DNA of 64,000 nucleotides, from the NCBI GenBank assembly GCA_037349315.1, contig JBAIAC010000051.1, positions 23,844,001 through 23,908,000 of the forward strand. The letters run 5' to 3'. Source of the stretch: Chelydra serpentina (lineage: Eukaryota; Chordata; Testudines; Chelydridae). The first letter of the stretch is position 1. Every line of letters starts with the position of its first letter. The notes under the pieces were generated by a model, which was given only the letters and a program-made list of their open reading frames with translations, was not told the DNA's origin and searched no databases. Positions 1 through 12,430 of the stretch are shown in pieces. The translations under genes were made by a program, and so were the position numbers.

Positions 1-59
1 GTGAGATTGTGAGAAACAGAACACGCAGATTGGGATGGCTGTCTGTTGGAGCTGAAAGG

Positions 60-2448
60 GAGTGTGTGTGGAGTTGGAGAATATGTGCATGCATGTCGGT
101 GCGAGGGGCGGTGCAATGAGGGAAGTTAGCGAGCATGTCGGTGGGATGGGTGGTGAAAGGTAGGGTGTGAGGAGTTAGCGAGCGTGTCGGTGGGAGGAGT
201 GGTGAGGGGAGTTAGTGAGGGTGACCATGGGAGGGTGGTGTAAAGCAGGGTGTGAGGGGAGTTAGAGAGTGTGTTGGTCAGATGTGCAATGTAAGGCAGG
301 GTGTGAAGGGAGTTAGTGAACATATCAGTAGGAGGAGTGGTGGGAGGCAGGGTGTGCGGTGAATTAGTGAGCGTGTCAGTGGGAGGGGCGGTGTAAGGCA
401 GAGTTTTAGGGGAGTTACTGAGGGTATCAGTGGGAGGATTGTGTAAGGCAGAGTGTGAGGGGAGTTAGAGAGTGGGTCGGTGGGAGGGGCAGTGGGAGGC
501 AGGTGGGAGGGAAGTTTGCAAGGGTGTCAGTGGGAGGAGTGGTGTAAGGCAGGGTGTGAGGGGAGTTAGCGAGCATGTTGGTGTGGTGGACGGTGTGAGG
601 CAGGGTGTGAGGGGAGTTACTGAGCATGTTGGTGTGGTGGACGGTGTAAGGCAGGGTGTGAGGGGAGTTAGTGAGCGTGTCAGTGGGAAGGGCAGTGTAA
701 GGCAGGGTGTGAGGGGAGTTAGTGAGGGTGTCGGTGGGAGGAGTGGTGTAAGGCAGAGTGTGAGGGGAGTTAGCGAGGGTGTCAGTGGGAGGGGTGGTGT
801 AAGCCAGGGTGTGAAGGAAGTTAGTGAACATATCGGTAGGAGGAGTGGTGGGAGGCAGGGTGTGCGGGGAATTAGTGAGTGTGTCAGTGGGAGGGGCGGT
901 GTAAGGTAGAGTTTTAGGGGAGTTACTGAGGGTATCAGTGGGAGGATTGTGTAAGGCAGAGTGTGAGGAGAATTAGAGAGTGGGTCGGTGGGAGGGGCAG
1001 TGGGAGGCAGGTGGGAGGGAAGTCTGCGAGGGTGTCAGTGGGAGAAGTGGTGTAAGGCAGGGTGTGAGGGGAGTTAGCGAGCATGTTGGTGTGGTGGACG
1101 GTGTGAGGCAGGGTGTGAGGGGAGTTAGCAAGGGTGTCGGTGGGAGGGGTGGTGTAAGGCAGGGTGTGAGGGGAGTTAGCGAGGGTGTCGGTGGGAGGGG
1201 TGGTGTAAGGCAGGGTGTGAGGGGAGTTAGCGAGGGTGTCGGTGGGAGGGGTGTTGTAAGGCAGGGTGTGAGGGGAGTTAGCGAGGGTGTCAGTGGGAGG
1301 GGTGGTGTAAGGTAAGGTGTGAGGGGAGTTAGCGAGGGTGTCAGTGGGAGGGGTGGTGTAAGGCAGGGTGTGAGGGGGATTAGCGAGGGTGTCAGTGGGA
1401 GGGGTGGTGTAAGGCAGGTTGTGAGGGGAGTTAGCGAGGGTGTTGGTGGGAGGGGTGGTGTAAGGCAGGGTGTGAGGGGAGTTAGCGAGGGTGTCAGTGG
1501 GAGGGGCAGTAGGAGGCAGGTGGGAGGGAAGTTTGCGAGGGTGTCGGTGGGAGGGGTGGTGTAAGGCAGGGTGGGAGGGGAGTTAGCGAGGGTGTCGGTG
1601 GGAGGGGCAGTGGGAGGCAGGTGGGAGGGAAGTCTGCGAGGGTGTCGGTGGGAGGGGTGGTGTAAGGCAGGTTGTGAGGGGAGTTAGCGAGGGTGTTGGT
1701 GGGAGGGGTGGTGTAAGGCTGGGTTTGAGGGGAGTTAGTGAGGGTGTCGGTGGGAGGGGTGGTGTAAGGCAGGGTGTGAGGGGAGTTAGCGAGGATGTCA
1801 GTGGGAGGAGTGGTGTAAGGCAGGGTGTGAGGGGAGTTAGTGAGCGTGTCAGTGGGCGAGGCGGTTTGAGGGGAGTTACTGAGCATGTCTGTGGGAAGGG
1901 TGGTGTGAGGCTGTGTGTGTGGGGAGTTAGTGAGCATCAGTTAGGCAGTGTAAAGCAGGGTGTCAGGGGAGGTAGCGAGCATGTCGATGGGAGGGGCGAT
2001 GGGAGGCAGGATGTGACGGGAGTTAGTGAGCATGTCGGTCAGTGTAGGGCAGTGTAAGGCAGGGTGTGAGGGGAGGTAGCGAGCGTATTGATGGGAGGGT
2101 TGGTGTAAGGTGGGTGTGACGGGAGTTAGTGAGTGCATTGGTGTGGTGGGTGATGTAAGACAGGGTGTGAGGGGAATTAGCGAGGGTGTCAGTGGCAGAG
2201 GTGGGGTAAGGCAAGGTGTGAGGAGAGTTAGTGATCGTGTTGGTGGAAGAGGCGGTTAGGCTGACCAGATGTCCCAATTTTATAGGGACAGTCCCGATTT
2301 TTGGGGCTTTTTCTTATATAGGCACGTATTACCCCCTCACCCCCTGTCCCAATTTTTTACACTTGCTATCTGGTCACCCTAGGGGCGGTGTGGGGCAGGG
2401 TGTGAGGAGTTAGCGAGTGTGGCAGTGGGAGGGGCAGTGGGAGGCACA
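60..2448. repeat. 51-bp minisatellite array (GT/GGAG-rich)
   Basis: A tandem array with a basic unit of 51 bp, seen for example in the regular spacing of GGTGTAAGGCAGG at 1151, 1202 and 1253. Typical unit parts are GTGTGAGGGGAGTTAG, GAGGGTGTCGGTGGGAGG and GGTGTAAGGCAGG. Shorter variant units contain GGGAGGCAGGTGGGAGGGAA. Because 51 is a multiple of three and several frames lack stops, long open frames run through both strands. They show only 17-residue periodicity and no protein domain, so I treat them as artefacts. The array is interrupted at 2257-2381 by a MITE and resumes for one or two units afterwards. Confidence 0.95.
2257..2381. mobile_element. hAT-type MITE, 125 bp, inside the minisatellite
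   Basis: The ends are inverted copies: TAGGCTGACCAGA on the left and TCTGGTCACCCTA on the right. The element is flanked by 8-bp direct repeats, GAGGCGGT (2249-2256) and GGGGCGGT (2382-2389), which differ at one base. Eight-base duplications are characteristic of hAT-superfamily insertion. The interior has no coding capacity. A second copy of the family lies in the opposite orientation at 38834-38957. The insertion is younger than the minisatellite expansion, since the duplicated target is a minisatellite unit. Confidence 0.85.
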
Positions 2449-5400
2449 GTTTCACAAGCAAAGGGTCAGGACCCATGCTGCAGCTGGATAATGTCTGTGC
2501 AGGGCCTGAAATTCTTTGTTTTACATTTTTACTTAACAATGTTGCGTATAAAAATATGCCAATCACTGCACAGGGTTTTCATTTACATTTCCTGACCCTT
2601 GGGACAGCTAGAGCTCTGACGGTCTCTCCCACATGCCCAGCAGAGGGCAGAGTCTGAGGTGGACACATCCTGTGGTACCCGCTACTCCCGGCCAGGGTCA
2701 CCGTGGCTCCAGCACTAAGAGCAGGCGATTGTCTCTCCTCTACTTCCCCTCCTGCAGGAGACTTTGGGCAAGGAGGAGCAGCAGCCATGTATCAGAAAGC
2801 CTTGTTGGTAGAGAAGGGGACAGAATGGCGATGGGGAGATCTCAAGGAGGAGGAAACCCAGAGGGAGACAGTCTCAGCAGTGAAAAGGCTGAGGGGAGCT
2901 CCTGTTATGTCACCACCCCTCCCCACTCATTCTGCCCCTCCCGTGGAGTCCCCGTGCCCTCGGGAATTTCACAGCCTACTCTCCGGCTCCAGTCTGGGTC
3001 GGTCAGCAAGCGCCACACACAGAAACCAGCAATCCATCTTACTCAAACATGTCAAGATTAAGTTTGCCGTATGCTCTATTCCATGAACAGTTGAGCTATA
3101 TGAATATTGGACCAGGGCTTCAGCTCCATTGACTTCAGTGGAGTGACGCTGCCTTACACCAGGTGAGGATCTGGCCCATTGCCATTAGCACATGGGAGAG
3201 TGGCGCTTGAGGCCATTTGCTTTGCAGAAATGGGGCCTGATGATAAAAAGTTCGAGACCCACTGGCGTAAAGAATGATCTAGGTGTTAAGGTTGCCTTAT
3301 CTGGTGATTTCCAGGGTCACTGTTACTGATGGCATTCAGGAAAAGCAATTGAGAAACAGGAACTGCATGTTAACCAACATACATATGCGTGTGTGTGTGC
3401 GCATGCACGGACACACATTAGGAGGGTGGCATAAGATTCATGACAGGAGAAAATACTGCAGGGGTTGATAGATCCACTTGGAGTAGGAAACTGTCCTGGG
3501 TCCTGTAAGTATTGACCATTCTCAAGCTCAGATGAATGAATGGGCTAAATGTTTCCTGTATTCAAAAGCAATCATCAGGGAACAGCACATTACATTAGTC
3601 AGGTCAGTGCTGGCAGGACCATTATAAAATATTATAACATGTAGCTGGATGATTTCCACTCAAGCTCAGTGATGGAATGAGATCTAGAGGGGGTGTGTTT
3701 TTGTCAATGTATAAAGAAAGAAAGACACCAGGTAGTTTTATTTCCTGATGAGAAAAGACTTGGCAAAGAGGGATTATTTCACTTGTTAATGCACTTTTGA
3801 AATGAGTCATGTGTATAGCAGCACTGGTTCCAAAAACTTAATTGAAAGTTCTGGTCTGTTGTTATAAGGAGCGAACCATATGCTATGGGAAGACATGAGT
3901 TGTTTTTTATAGTCCAAAAAAATTAGAGCGGCATAAAACCCCAACTGTTCTGGTGCTGCCTTCAGACAGCATAAATAAATCTAAACATTCCTACAGTAAG
4001 AAGGAAAAAAGGGGCTGATTGTAAAAATATAAATTCAGTCTACGGTTTAACATTATGGTACCGGATAATCATTGCTTACTAATATATTTAACATGCAGGT
4101 GTCTGCAGGAATCTTTCCCACTCTTGTATTGTCTTTTGTAATTGAATTTGTGTTAAAAGTTAGCTGTTTCTGACATGCACAGAGCCCTGGCAATCCTGAT
4201 CGCTGCTCTGAAAATCCTATGTATTCATTATACTCCATTCATCGTCTTTTATTATTATTTGCAAAGCTATCACTGTGCTGGAGAATGAAGCCTATGAATA
4301 ACACACTGGGAAACAAATCAGCGTAGAGACGCCAACCTAAGGCTGCTCTGTGAGCTTAGCAATGACTCGGAGGAGCAGGTGCATGCAAACAAGGCTCCTG
4401 GGTTTCTAGGAGCTGTATTTCCTCCACTGGACTTTGTTCTAGGATCATATCTAATTGGGCTAAAGAAGACTTGTTAAAATATCATCTGGAAAATGGTTAA
4501 CATGAGGTAAAATATCAAAATGATACCAATGGAAATAAAGATTTAATTGTCTAAAGAGAACAGTTTGGCTTGTCAGGAGTACTTGTGCAATGCCATTCAA
4601 AGTAGTCCTGTTTCATCCGCTCAAGGTGCCCCAAGGACAGTGTTTTCCAGAGAGTTAATGTCACTTTTATTGCAGTTATAGCGAAACTCATTTATTCAGC
4701 TATGAAATATTAGCCAAGATTGTAATGTTTGGTCCTGGTGCATAGTTCACATACACTTAGAAATGCAATAGTTTTATTGCAATCACACCTATCTCTGCTG
4801 TTACCTTGGCCCCAAATCAACAATCCAGATCCCTATTCATCAAAGCACTTAAGCATGTACCTAAAGTTAAACGTGTGCTTAAATCCCACTGATTTCCATG
4901 GGACTTGAGTATATTCAAGTTAAGTATGCTTTGCTGAATATGGATGGACATAGGGTTAAATGCATTCCTGAACTGGGATTGTGTGGGGTTTTGTCTAAAT
5001 CCTAGATTCTGAGTTCTCAGGGGCAGGGGCAGTCTCTGTGTTGTTTGTTTGCTCATGCCTAGTACAAGATAGCCTGTTGGGAGTCCTTAAGTGCTAGTGC
5101 AATAGAAATAATAATGAAGTAATAGCCCAGTTGAAGACAGAAACTCAGCCTTTCTGTAACTCTGCATCTTCATCATTTGCTCATGCACCATATGCTACAG
5201 TGGCATGTGTCAAAAGATAAATTGTGTGTGGTGGGATAATGTATTATGTGTAACTTGGACACTGGCTTCCTATCACCAATTTATATCTTTTATTTCCCTT
5301 TGTATTACTTATCATTTAAGAAAAATCTCAGCTCCAAGAAAGATGGTTGAGAAGTTCAAACAACTTAATCAGAGGTCTGCAAACAGAAATAAAATCAAAG

Positions 5401-6752
5401 GTTCAAATGGGAGTCTAAGTCAAGTGTATCAAATTTCAAGTGATGTGATAGAATGAATGTGAGGCGCTGCTTTCAACACAGCGTAGATGTTAGCCTGGGG
5501 ACATAAACCCAAAGATAAAGATAAACAAATTTTCAGCAGCAACATGGAAATGTTTTACATTGAAAAAATGTTTCAAATGGCCGACTGGGCTAAAGCAAAG
5601 GCACTGAGATCATTTGAGAAGCAGTTTGCTACTCTCCTAAGAGAATTTGTATGAAATCTGGTGGGATCCAAAAGTATGCTGTCATTTCCTTCTGTCACTA
5701 CAATGGAGGGATTTAACTTGAAGAAAAATGTTGATTTTTCTCTAGTACCTTTTGCCTTTACAAAGCAACATCATGGGGCTAAAAGTTCATCTCAAAGGGA
5801 CTGATCTTGCCAGATGCTGAGTTGTTTCAGTGCCCAGTGAAGTCAATGGGAGTTGAGGGACCTCAGCATTTCACAGGATGTGCTCAGAAGCTTGTCAAAT
5901 CAAATGCCAAGAGATGACCTGAGTCAATTAAAGGTTTGTGTAAGCAACTGAATTCTTTTCTTATCGTAGTGCAGTCACTGCTGTGATCCAAGAAGCTGTT
6001 ATCAAGGCCTCAGAAATTTAGCTTTCTATTTAAACCTGCAATTATAGTGACTTCTACAGAAAGGGTCTTGCTCTTGCTCTGTTGATAAAGTGTGACTATC
6101 TCAGTCTTTGTTCACAGCCCAGAATCAGGAAAGGCATCTTTTATATCATTAACCGCCCAGAAAAGAGCTCTGTGCTGTGCATTAAAATCACTAAAAACCA
6201 CATTCAAGTAACATTGAAGCTATGACACATCCACAGATGCAAGACAGTTCAGAACCGAGGCTGACACTACAGGCTGCCTTGCTCCTTGAGATTTACTTAT
6301 TATGCCTAGGTCTTACCTTAGTCGTAGTAGTTAAGGTTGCATGTTGTCTTCTATTGCCTAGACTCAGCCAACAATGAAATACTTAGAGCAGCCTTACCTA
6401 GAAGTGCCAGGCAGGGGGAGGGGGAAGGGAAAGGGGGGAAGAGGGAGATCTGGGTGTCCTTCAGCCTACTAGAGTATTTTAAATATTTAAATTCTTTTGT
6501 ATCTTGAAAATTGGAACCTTTTTCTCTCATCTGTTATGCTGGCAACTTTTGAACAGAGGAAAAAACTATTTTTCTGTACAATTGACACAATGATGCATGG
6601 GGACATGTCAGAGTGTTGCTGGGAGAGAGATTGGATTCACCATTGTATCTGAACAACTGGAGAAGCAATAACAACTTAAGGACCATATGGGAAATGCTTG
6701 TCCTTTGTTCCCAGACTGAATATTGTAAATCACTTGATGTGTCTTTTATTCC
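2449..6752. other. Unannotated AT-moderate DNA, no gene seen
   Basis: I see no coding frame with recognisable domain content here; frames are short and unsupported. There are short stretches of the type CATTGACTTCAGTGGAG around 3128-3148, common in reptile DNA and probably remnants of palindromic MITEs, and another around 5838-5860. A purine-rich run (G/A) occupies about 6411-6448. Nothing else is resolvable by eye. Confidence 0.5.
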
Positions 6753-6753
6753 A

Positions 6754-6793
<40 letters not shown>

Positions 6794-6794
6794 T
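6753..6794. repeat. (AT)n-(GA)n compound microsatellite
   Basis: About ten AT dinucleotides pass directly into about ten GA dinucleotides. The open frames on both strands that cross it (IYIYIY, ERERER) come from the dinucleotide repeats and are not genes. Confidence 0.95.
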
Positions 6795-6910
6795 CATTAC
6801 AGTGTGCAGGAATAGTATCATAGTAATAATCATCCACAGGAGGATATCATGCTGAATGTATGCCCATTAGCTATCTTTGAGATTTCACTATGGGATAAAT
6901 ACTTTTAGCT

Positions 6911-6960
6911 GCTGAGCACCTACAAGTCCCATCAATTACAGTGAGTTACAGGTGCTCAGC
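6911..6960. repeat. Short palindromic MITE-like repeat
   Basis: GCTGAGCACCTACAA is mirrored about 40 bases later by GAGTTACAGGTGCTCAGC, leaving a short central loop, followed by the widely dispersed phrase AGGATTTGGCCCT. The structure is palindromic, with no coding capacity. Related palindromes are at 28796-28865 and, of another family, at 20786 and 60558. Confidence 0.55.
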
Positions 6961-7634
6961 ACCTCTTAGGATTTGGCCCTGTTTCTGGATTATTAAAATA
7001 GTTGTTTGAAAGTGCCCCCAAATACCTAATCTGTGTTAAGGACTAAAGAGCTCCGTGCTACCTTCTGTTGTAATATGCAAAGTTGATTAGAAGTAGCTGA
7101 AATGCAAAATGCTTGTGAAATGAAGCAGCCCCTTTAATCTTTCACCTTCCAGGTGAAAGTCAGGCCTGTGAAGAGGGCTCACACCAGTGCTATCTATGTA
7201 CCACTTAAATTTCAAGCCTGCTGCCTCCCCAGGTCTCTGACAGGACAGAACAATGAAAAATCCCCTAGCAATCATTATTGTGGCAGCCACCTAAACAAAC
7301 ATACGCACTGCACTCTTCTGGCTAGGCACCAATTTGAAGACCAAGCCTTAGTTCCAGACTTAGGTGTATTCTGGAAGACACGAGTTACACATATGTTAAA
7401 GGAAGCAAATGGAAAGAAGTCACATTGTCTTGGGCTCTGCTAGAAACTGGTATGGAAGCAAGACATAAGTGGTGCAGGGCCCTTGTGGGAGACCTCAGCA
7501 TAGGGGTGAATTTCACCACAGAATTAAGAACAAAACCTTTTTGTACTTTTTTTGTTTTTAAAATAATTTTTAATGGTATTAAAAAAAATCACTGCTGTAC
7601 TGAGCCCTGGGTCAAATTCTACTCTGTTGTACAG

Positions 7635-8246
7635 GGTGACGGGGCAAGGCCAGAGGGCTATAGGAAAGTGGTAAGGAACCAGTATGTTCGCCCCAGGCTA
7701 AACAAATCCCTGATACCTTATGGCAGTTGCTCCAGGTTAATCAAGACACCTGGGGCCAATTAAGAACTTTCCAGAAGGCAGGGAGGTTGATTGGGACACC
7801 TGAAGCCAATCAAGGACTGGCTGGAACTAGTTAAAAGCCTCCCAGTTAGTCAGTGAGAGGGGAGGAGCTGTGGAAGGAGGTTGCGTGTGAGAAGCTGGGA
7901 GCAAGAGGCACTAGGAGCTGAGAGTAAGAGGACGTACTGCTGGAAGATCCTGTGGTGAGGATAAAGAAGGTGTTGGGAGGAGTCCATGGGGAAGTAGCCC
8001 AGGGAGTTGTAGCTGTCATGCAGTTGTTCCAGGAGGCAGTCTAAACAGCTGCAATCCACAGGGCCCTGGGCTGGAACCCGGAGTAGAGGGCAGGCCGGGG
8101 TTCCCCCCAAAACTCCCAACTCCTTATCAGACACAGGAGGAGTTGATCTGGACTGTGGGTTCTACCAGAGGGGAAGATCTCTGAGGCAAACAAAAATCCG
8201 CCAATAAGCGCAGGGCTCACCAAGGTAGAGGAGGAACTTTGTCACA
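7635..8246 (+). repeat. Probable solo LTR or LTR-like repeat (~610 bp)
   Basis: The block starts near GGTGACGGGGCAAGG and ends AACTTTGTCACA, so the ends resemble TGAC...GTCA termini. ACAG occurs immediately outside both ends (7631-7634 and 8247-8250), compatible with a 4-bp target duplication but offset by two bases from the TG terminus. It contains a TTAAAAGCC TATA-like motif near 7831. I recall this sequence type as a dispersed LTR-like repeat of turtles, but cannot confirm the family here. There is no internal coding region. Local open frames (for example 7850-8134, minus) have no domain support. Confidence 0.5.
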
Positions 8247-9518
8247 ACAGATATAAAATGGGAGTAACTCTGACTCTTACACCAGACTTAAACCTGAGAG
8301 CAGAATGCTTCCCCTTTGTGTGCCACATTTCAGTGCTTGTTATTCCAGTGGAGTTACGAACTCCGCGCTTCTGTTTCGGAGGGCGTTGTGGTGATGTGAA
8401 TGGGAGGCTTTGAATTCTGAATTCTGCACCGTGTCTCCTCTGTTCTGTCAGCAACTGGAAAGACTCAGTTGAAATTATTGACCTAACATTTCTGGAGGGA
8501 AAGAAATCATTTACATTCATTATGGAGACACAAGTGTAGAGTTAACCTTAGCTTGCTGCTTTGAAAGGTAGAGTTTGCAGAGCTGTGTGATAGGTTAAGG
8601 CTGCATTGAGAGCTGTCCGAGGTGCTGAAGGACAGCTCACTGTGATCCAAGAATAAATTAATGACTTGGATAAGCTTTCAGTCTGTTAAAAGGCTATTGC
8701 AAGGCTCCACTATACAGTTTTAAAATAGACCATTAAAAAGTTTGCTAGAGAATAATAATTTACCAGTGTTATCTTGCCTCTTTCTCCCTTGGCTTGGTTA
8801 GCACTTATGCTCTCTGGAGTGCAAAAACGAATCATGGGTTCAGACACTTGAAGTAATATCTGATTAAAAGGGTACTGTCAAGTTCATATTTTATAGTTTC
8901 TTGTGCCATTTATTATTTGTAATATCTTCCACAAGAGCTTCAAAATAAATATTACAAATACATTTCTGTCCTTACCACATTTTCCGTCCTTCCACCTTTG
9001 TTTCTTTCTGTTTTCTTACTTGTTTCCATACCAGTGTGGTTGCGGTCAGCAAGAATATCCATGACTCTGGGGCTGAGGTTCATTGTTTAAACTTTTACTT
9101 CCTAGATAGAAGAGGAGTGTAGAATTGTTTCGGTGACTTCCACAAAAGTGGATGTAACAGGACTTTTAATTGATTTTGCCTCTGTTCTGTAGAAGACTTG
9201 AGGAGGGAATCTAACTAGTTCCAGTGAAAAGCATTTAGAAAATCTGACATATTCCAACTACTGATCAGATAGATAGCAGGGTATGTATAGGTTCAACAGA
9301 GAAATAGATAAGCATAGGACATTTTTCTGAATTGCTGAGCTAGGAGTTGATTACCTGTGAAATATCATGCTGTTTGGTAATTTAAAGCAAGAGCACATAT
9401 TTATTCCAATATTGTAGAATATGGTAGCATAATTCTCAGTATCCTTATTGGCAACAGCAGTAAATATAGAGTATCACATGTTACCCTTAGCACCATCAGC
9501 ATGGCAAACAGATGTCAT
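8247..9518. other. Unannotated DNA, no gene seen
   Basis: Only short unsupported frames occur and no repeat family was recognised. The stretch ends where the CR1 3' terminus begins near 9519. Confidence 0.45.
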
Positions 9519-9602
9519 AGATTCATAGATTCTAGGGCTGGAAGGGACCTCAAGAGGTCATCGAGTCCAGCCCTCTGCCCTCATGGCAGGACCAAATACT
9601 GT

Positions 9603-11408
9603 CTAGACCATCCCTGATAGACATTTATCTAACCTATTCTTAAATATCTCCAGAGATGGAGATTCCACAACCTCCCTGGGCAGTTTATTCCAGTGTTTAA
9701 CCACCCTGATAGTTAGGAACTTTTTCCTAATGTCCAACCTAAACCTCCCTTGCTGCAGTTTAAGCCCATTGCTTCTTGTTCTGTCCTTAGAGGCTAAGAT
9801 GAACAAGATTTCTCCCTCCTCCTTATGACACCCTTTTAGATACCTGAAGACAGCTATCATGTCCCCTCTCAGTCTTCTCTTTTCCAAACTAAACAAACCC
9901 AATTCCTTCAGCCTTCCTTCATAGGTCATGTTCTCTAGACCCTTAATCATTCTTGTTACTCTTCTCTGGACCCTCTCCAATTTCGCCACATCTTTCTTGA
10001 AATGCGGTGCCCAGAACTGGACACAATACTCCAGTTGAGGCCTAACCAGCACAGAGTAGAGCGGAAGAATGACTTCTCGTGTCTTGCTTACAACACACCT
10101 GTTAATGCAGCCCAGAATCATGTTTGCTTTTTTTGCAACAGCATCACACTGTTGACTCATATTTAGCTTGTGGTCCACTATAACCCCTAGATCCCTTTCT
10201 GCCGTACTCCTTCCTAGACAGTCTCCTCCCATTCTCTATGTGTGAAACTGATTGTTCCTACCTAAGTGGAGCACTTTGCATTTGTCCTTATTAAACTTCA
10301 TCCTGTTTACCTCTGACCATTTCTCCAATTTGTCCAGATCATTTTGAATTATGACCCTATCCTCCAAAGCAGTTGCAATCCCTCCCAGTTTGGTATCATC
10401 TGCAAACTTAATAAGCGTACTTTCTATGCCAATATCCAAGTCATTGATGAAGATATAGAACAGAGCCAGTCCCAAAAGAGACCCTTGCGGAACCCCACTC
10501 GTTACACCTTTCCAGCAGGATTGGGAACCATTAATAACTACTCCCTGAGTACGGTTATCCAGCCAGTTGTGCACCCACCTTATAGTAGCCCCATCTAAGT
10601 TGTATTTCCCTAGTTTATTGATAAGAATATCATGCGAGACCGTATCAAATGCCTTACTAAAGTCTAGGTATACCACATCCACCGCTTCTCCCTTATCCAC
10701 AAGATTCGTTATCCTATCAAAGAAAGCTATCAGATTGGTTTGACATGATCTGTTCTTTACAAATCCATGATGGCTATTCCCTATCACCTTACCACCTTCC
10801 AAGTGTTTGCAGATGATTTCCTTAATTACTTGCTCCATTATTTTCCCTGGCACAGAAATTAAACTAACTGGTCTGTAGTTTCCTGGGTTGTTTTTATTTC
10901 CCTTTTTTATAGATGGGCACTATATTTGCTCTTTTCCAGTCTTCTGGAATCTCTCCTGTCTCCCATGATTTACCAAAGAGAATAGCTAGAGGCTCAGATA
11001 CCTCCTCTATTAGCTCCTTGAGTATTCTAGGATGCATTTCATCAGGTCCTGGTGACTTGCAGGCATCTAACTTATCTAAGTGATTTTTAACTTGTTTTTT
11101 TTTATTTCATCTTCTAAACCTTCCCCCTTCCCATTAGCATTCACTATGTTAGGCATTCCTTCAGACTTCTCGGTGAAGACCGAAACAAAGAAGTCATTAA
11201 GCATCTCTGCCATTTCCAAGTTTCCTGTTACTGTTTCTCCCTCCTCACTGAGTAGTGGGCCTATCCTGTCCTTGGTCTTCCTCTTGCTTCTAATGTATTC
11301 ATAAAAAGTGTTCTTGTTTCCCTTTATTCCTGTAGCTAGTTTGAGCTCATTTTGTGCCTTTGCCTTTCTAATCTTGCCCCTGCATTCCCGTGTTGTTTGC
11401 CTATTCAT
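9603..11408 (-). pseudogene. CR1 ORF2 linker, reverse transcriptase and C-terminus, broken
   Basis: The minus strand carries the remainder of ORF2. The linker (11408-11076) ends at a length change in an A-run (IKKNKLKIT then stop). The reverse transcriptase (10853-10236) shows GFVKNRSCQTNL, VVYLDFSKAFDTV, GVPQGS, IFINDL and FADDTKLGG, the last being the catalytic Asp pair. A TAG nonsense codon near 10233, where copy E has TAC, separates it from the C-terminal frame (10232-9603), which contains ERDLGVIVDHKLNMS, PQLEYCVQFW and LGLFSLEKRRLRGD. Family identity is secure; the element is inactive in this form. Confidence 0.92.
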
Positions 11409-12426
11409 CCTTTGTAATTTGTCCTAGTTTCCATTTTTTATATGACTCCTTTTTATTTTTTAGATCTTGCAAGATCTCGTGGTTAAGCCAAGGTGGTCTT
11501 TTGCCACATTTTCTATCTTTCCTACCCAGCGGAATAGTTTGCTTTTGGGCCCTTAATAGTGCCCCTTTGAAATACTGCTGGCTCTCCTCAGTTGTTTTTC
11601 CCCTCAGTCTTGATTCCCATGGGACCTTACCTATCAGCTCTCTGAGCTTACCAAAATCCGCTTTCCTGAAATCCATTGTCTCTATTTTGCTGTACTCCCT
11701 TCTACCCTTCCTTAGAATTGTGAACTCTAGGATTTCATGATCACTTTCACCCAAGCTGCCTTCTACTTTCAAGTTCTCAACGAGTTCCTCCCTGTTTGTT
11801 AAAATCAAATCTAGAACAGCTTCCCCCCTAGTAGCTTTCTCAACTTTCTGAAATAAAAAGTTGTGTGCGATGCAGTCCAAGAACTTATTGGACAGTCTGT
11901 GCCCCGCTGTGTTATTTTCCCAACATATATCTGGATAGTTGAAGTCCCCCATCACCACCAAATCTTGAGCTTTGGATGATTTTGTTACTTAGTTAAAAAA
12001 AGCCTCATCCACCTCTTCCACCTGGTTAGGTGGCCTGTAGTAGACTCCTAGCATGACATCACCCTTGTTTTTTACCCCTTTTAGCCTGACCCAGAGACTC
12101 TCAACACTTCCGTCCCCTATGTCCATCTCCACCTCAGTCCAAGTGTGTACATTTTTAATATATAAGGCAACACCTCCTCCCTTTTTCCCCTGTCTGTCCT
12201 TCCTGAGCAAGCTGTACCCATCCATACCAACATTCCAATCATGTGTATTATCCCACCAAGTTTCAGTGATGCCAACAATGTCATAGTTGAATTTATTTAT
12301 TAGCACTTCCAGTTCTTCCTGCTTATTACCCATACTTCTCGCATTTGTATTCAGGCATCTAAGATACTGATTTGATCTTGCCTCCCAGTTTTGCCCTGAC
12401 CCTCCTATCTCTTTGCCATTTGTCAA
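11401..12426 (-). pseudogene. CR1 ORF2 endonuclease domain, broken
   Basis: The minus strand encodes the endonuclease/exonuclease/phosphatase-type domain that nicks target DNA for target-primed reverse transcription. Visible motifs in order are LNTNARSM, VGITETWW (catalytic Glu), [23 protein letters not shown] (Asp/Asn) and [10 protein letters not shown] (Ser-Asp-His). A TAA stop near 11990 splits the domain into two frames (11989-12426 and 11401-11961). A missing dinucleotide near 11410, relative to copy E, ends the second frame after TKDE. The protein cannot be made intact. Confidence 0.9.
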
Positions 12427-12430
12427 TTAC

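Larger units (their letters stand above)
9519..12430 (-). mobile_element. CR1 LINE, 5'-truncated, ORF2 broken (copy A)
   Basis: A chicken-repeat-1 class non-LTR retrotransposon on the minus strand. Its 3' end at about 9519-9535 reads, on the minus strand, as AGAATCTATGAATCTATG, the short tandem 3' terminus (ATTCTATG type) of CR1 elements. Reading inward are an ORF2 C-terminal region, a reverse transcriptase with the FADD box, a linker, and an apurinic-like endonuclease near 12.4-11.5 kb. ORF1 and the 5' UTR are missing, as usual for CR1 copies truncated during reverse transcription. It is nearly collinear with copy E at 44461-46819, so both belong to one subfamily. Confidence 0.95.

Noticed and set aside
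427..2138. Long ORFs on both strands through the minisatellite (e.g. 472-909, 1494-1937)
   Set aside because: They repeat a 17-residue period on either strand because the DNA unit is 51 bp, with no domain and no start-site context. This is a tandem-repeat artefact.
6534..6855. ORFs with YIYIYI and ERERER runs
   Set aside because: Produced by the (AT)n-(GA)n microsatellite.
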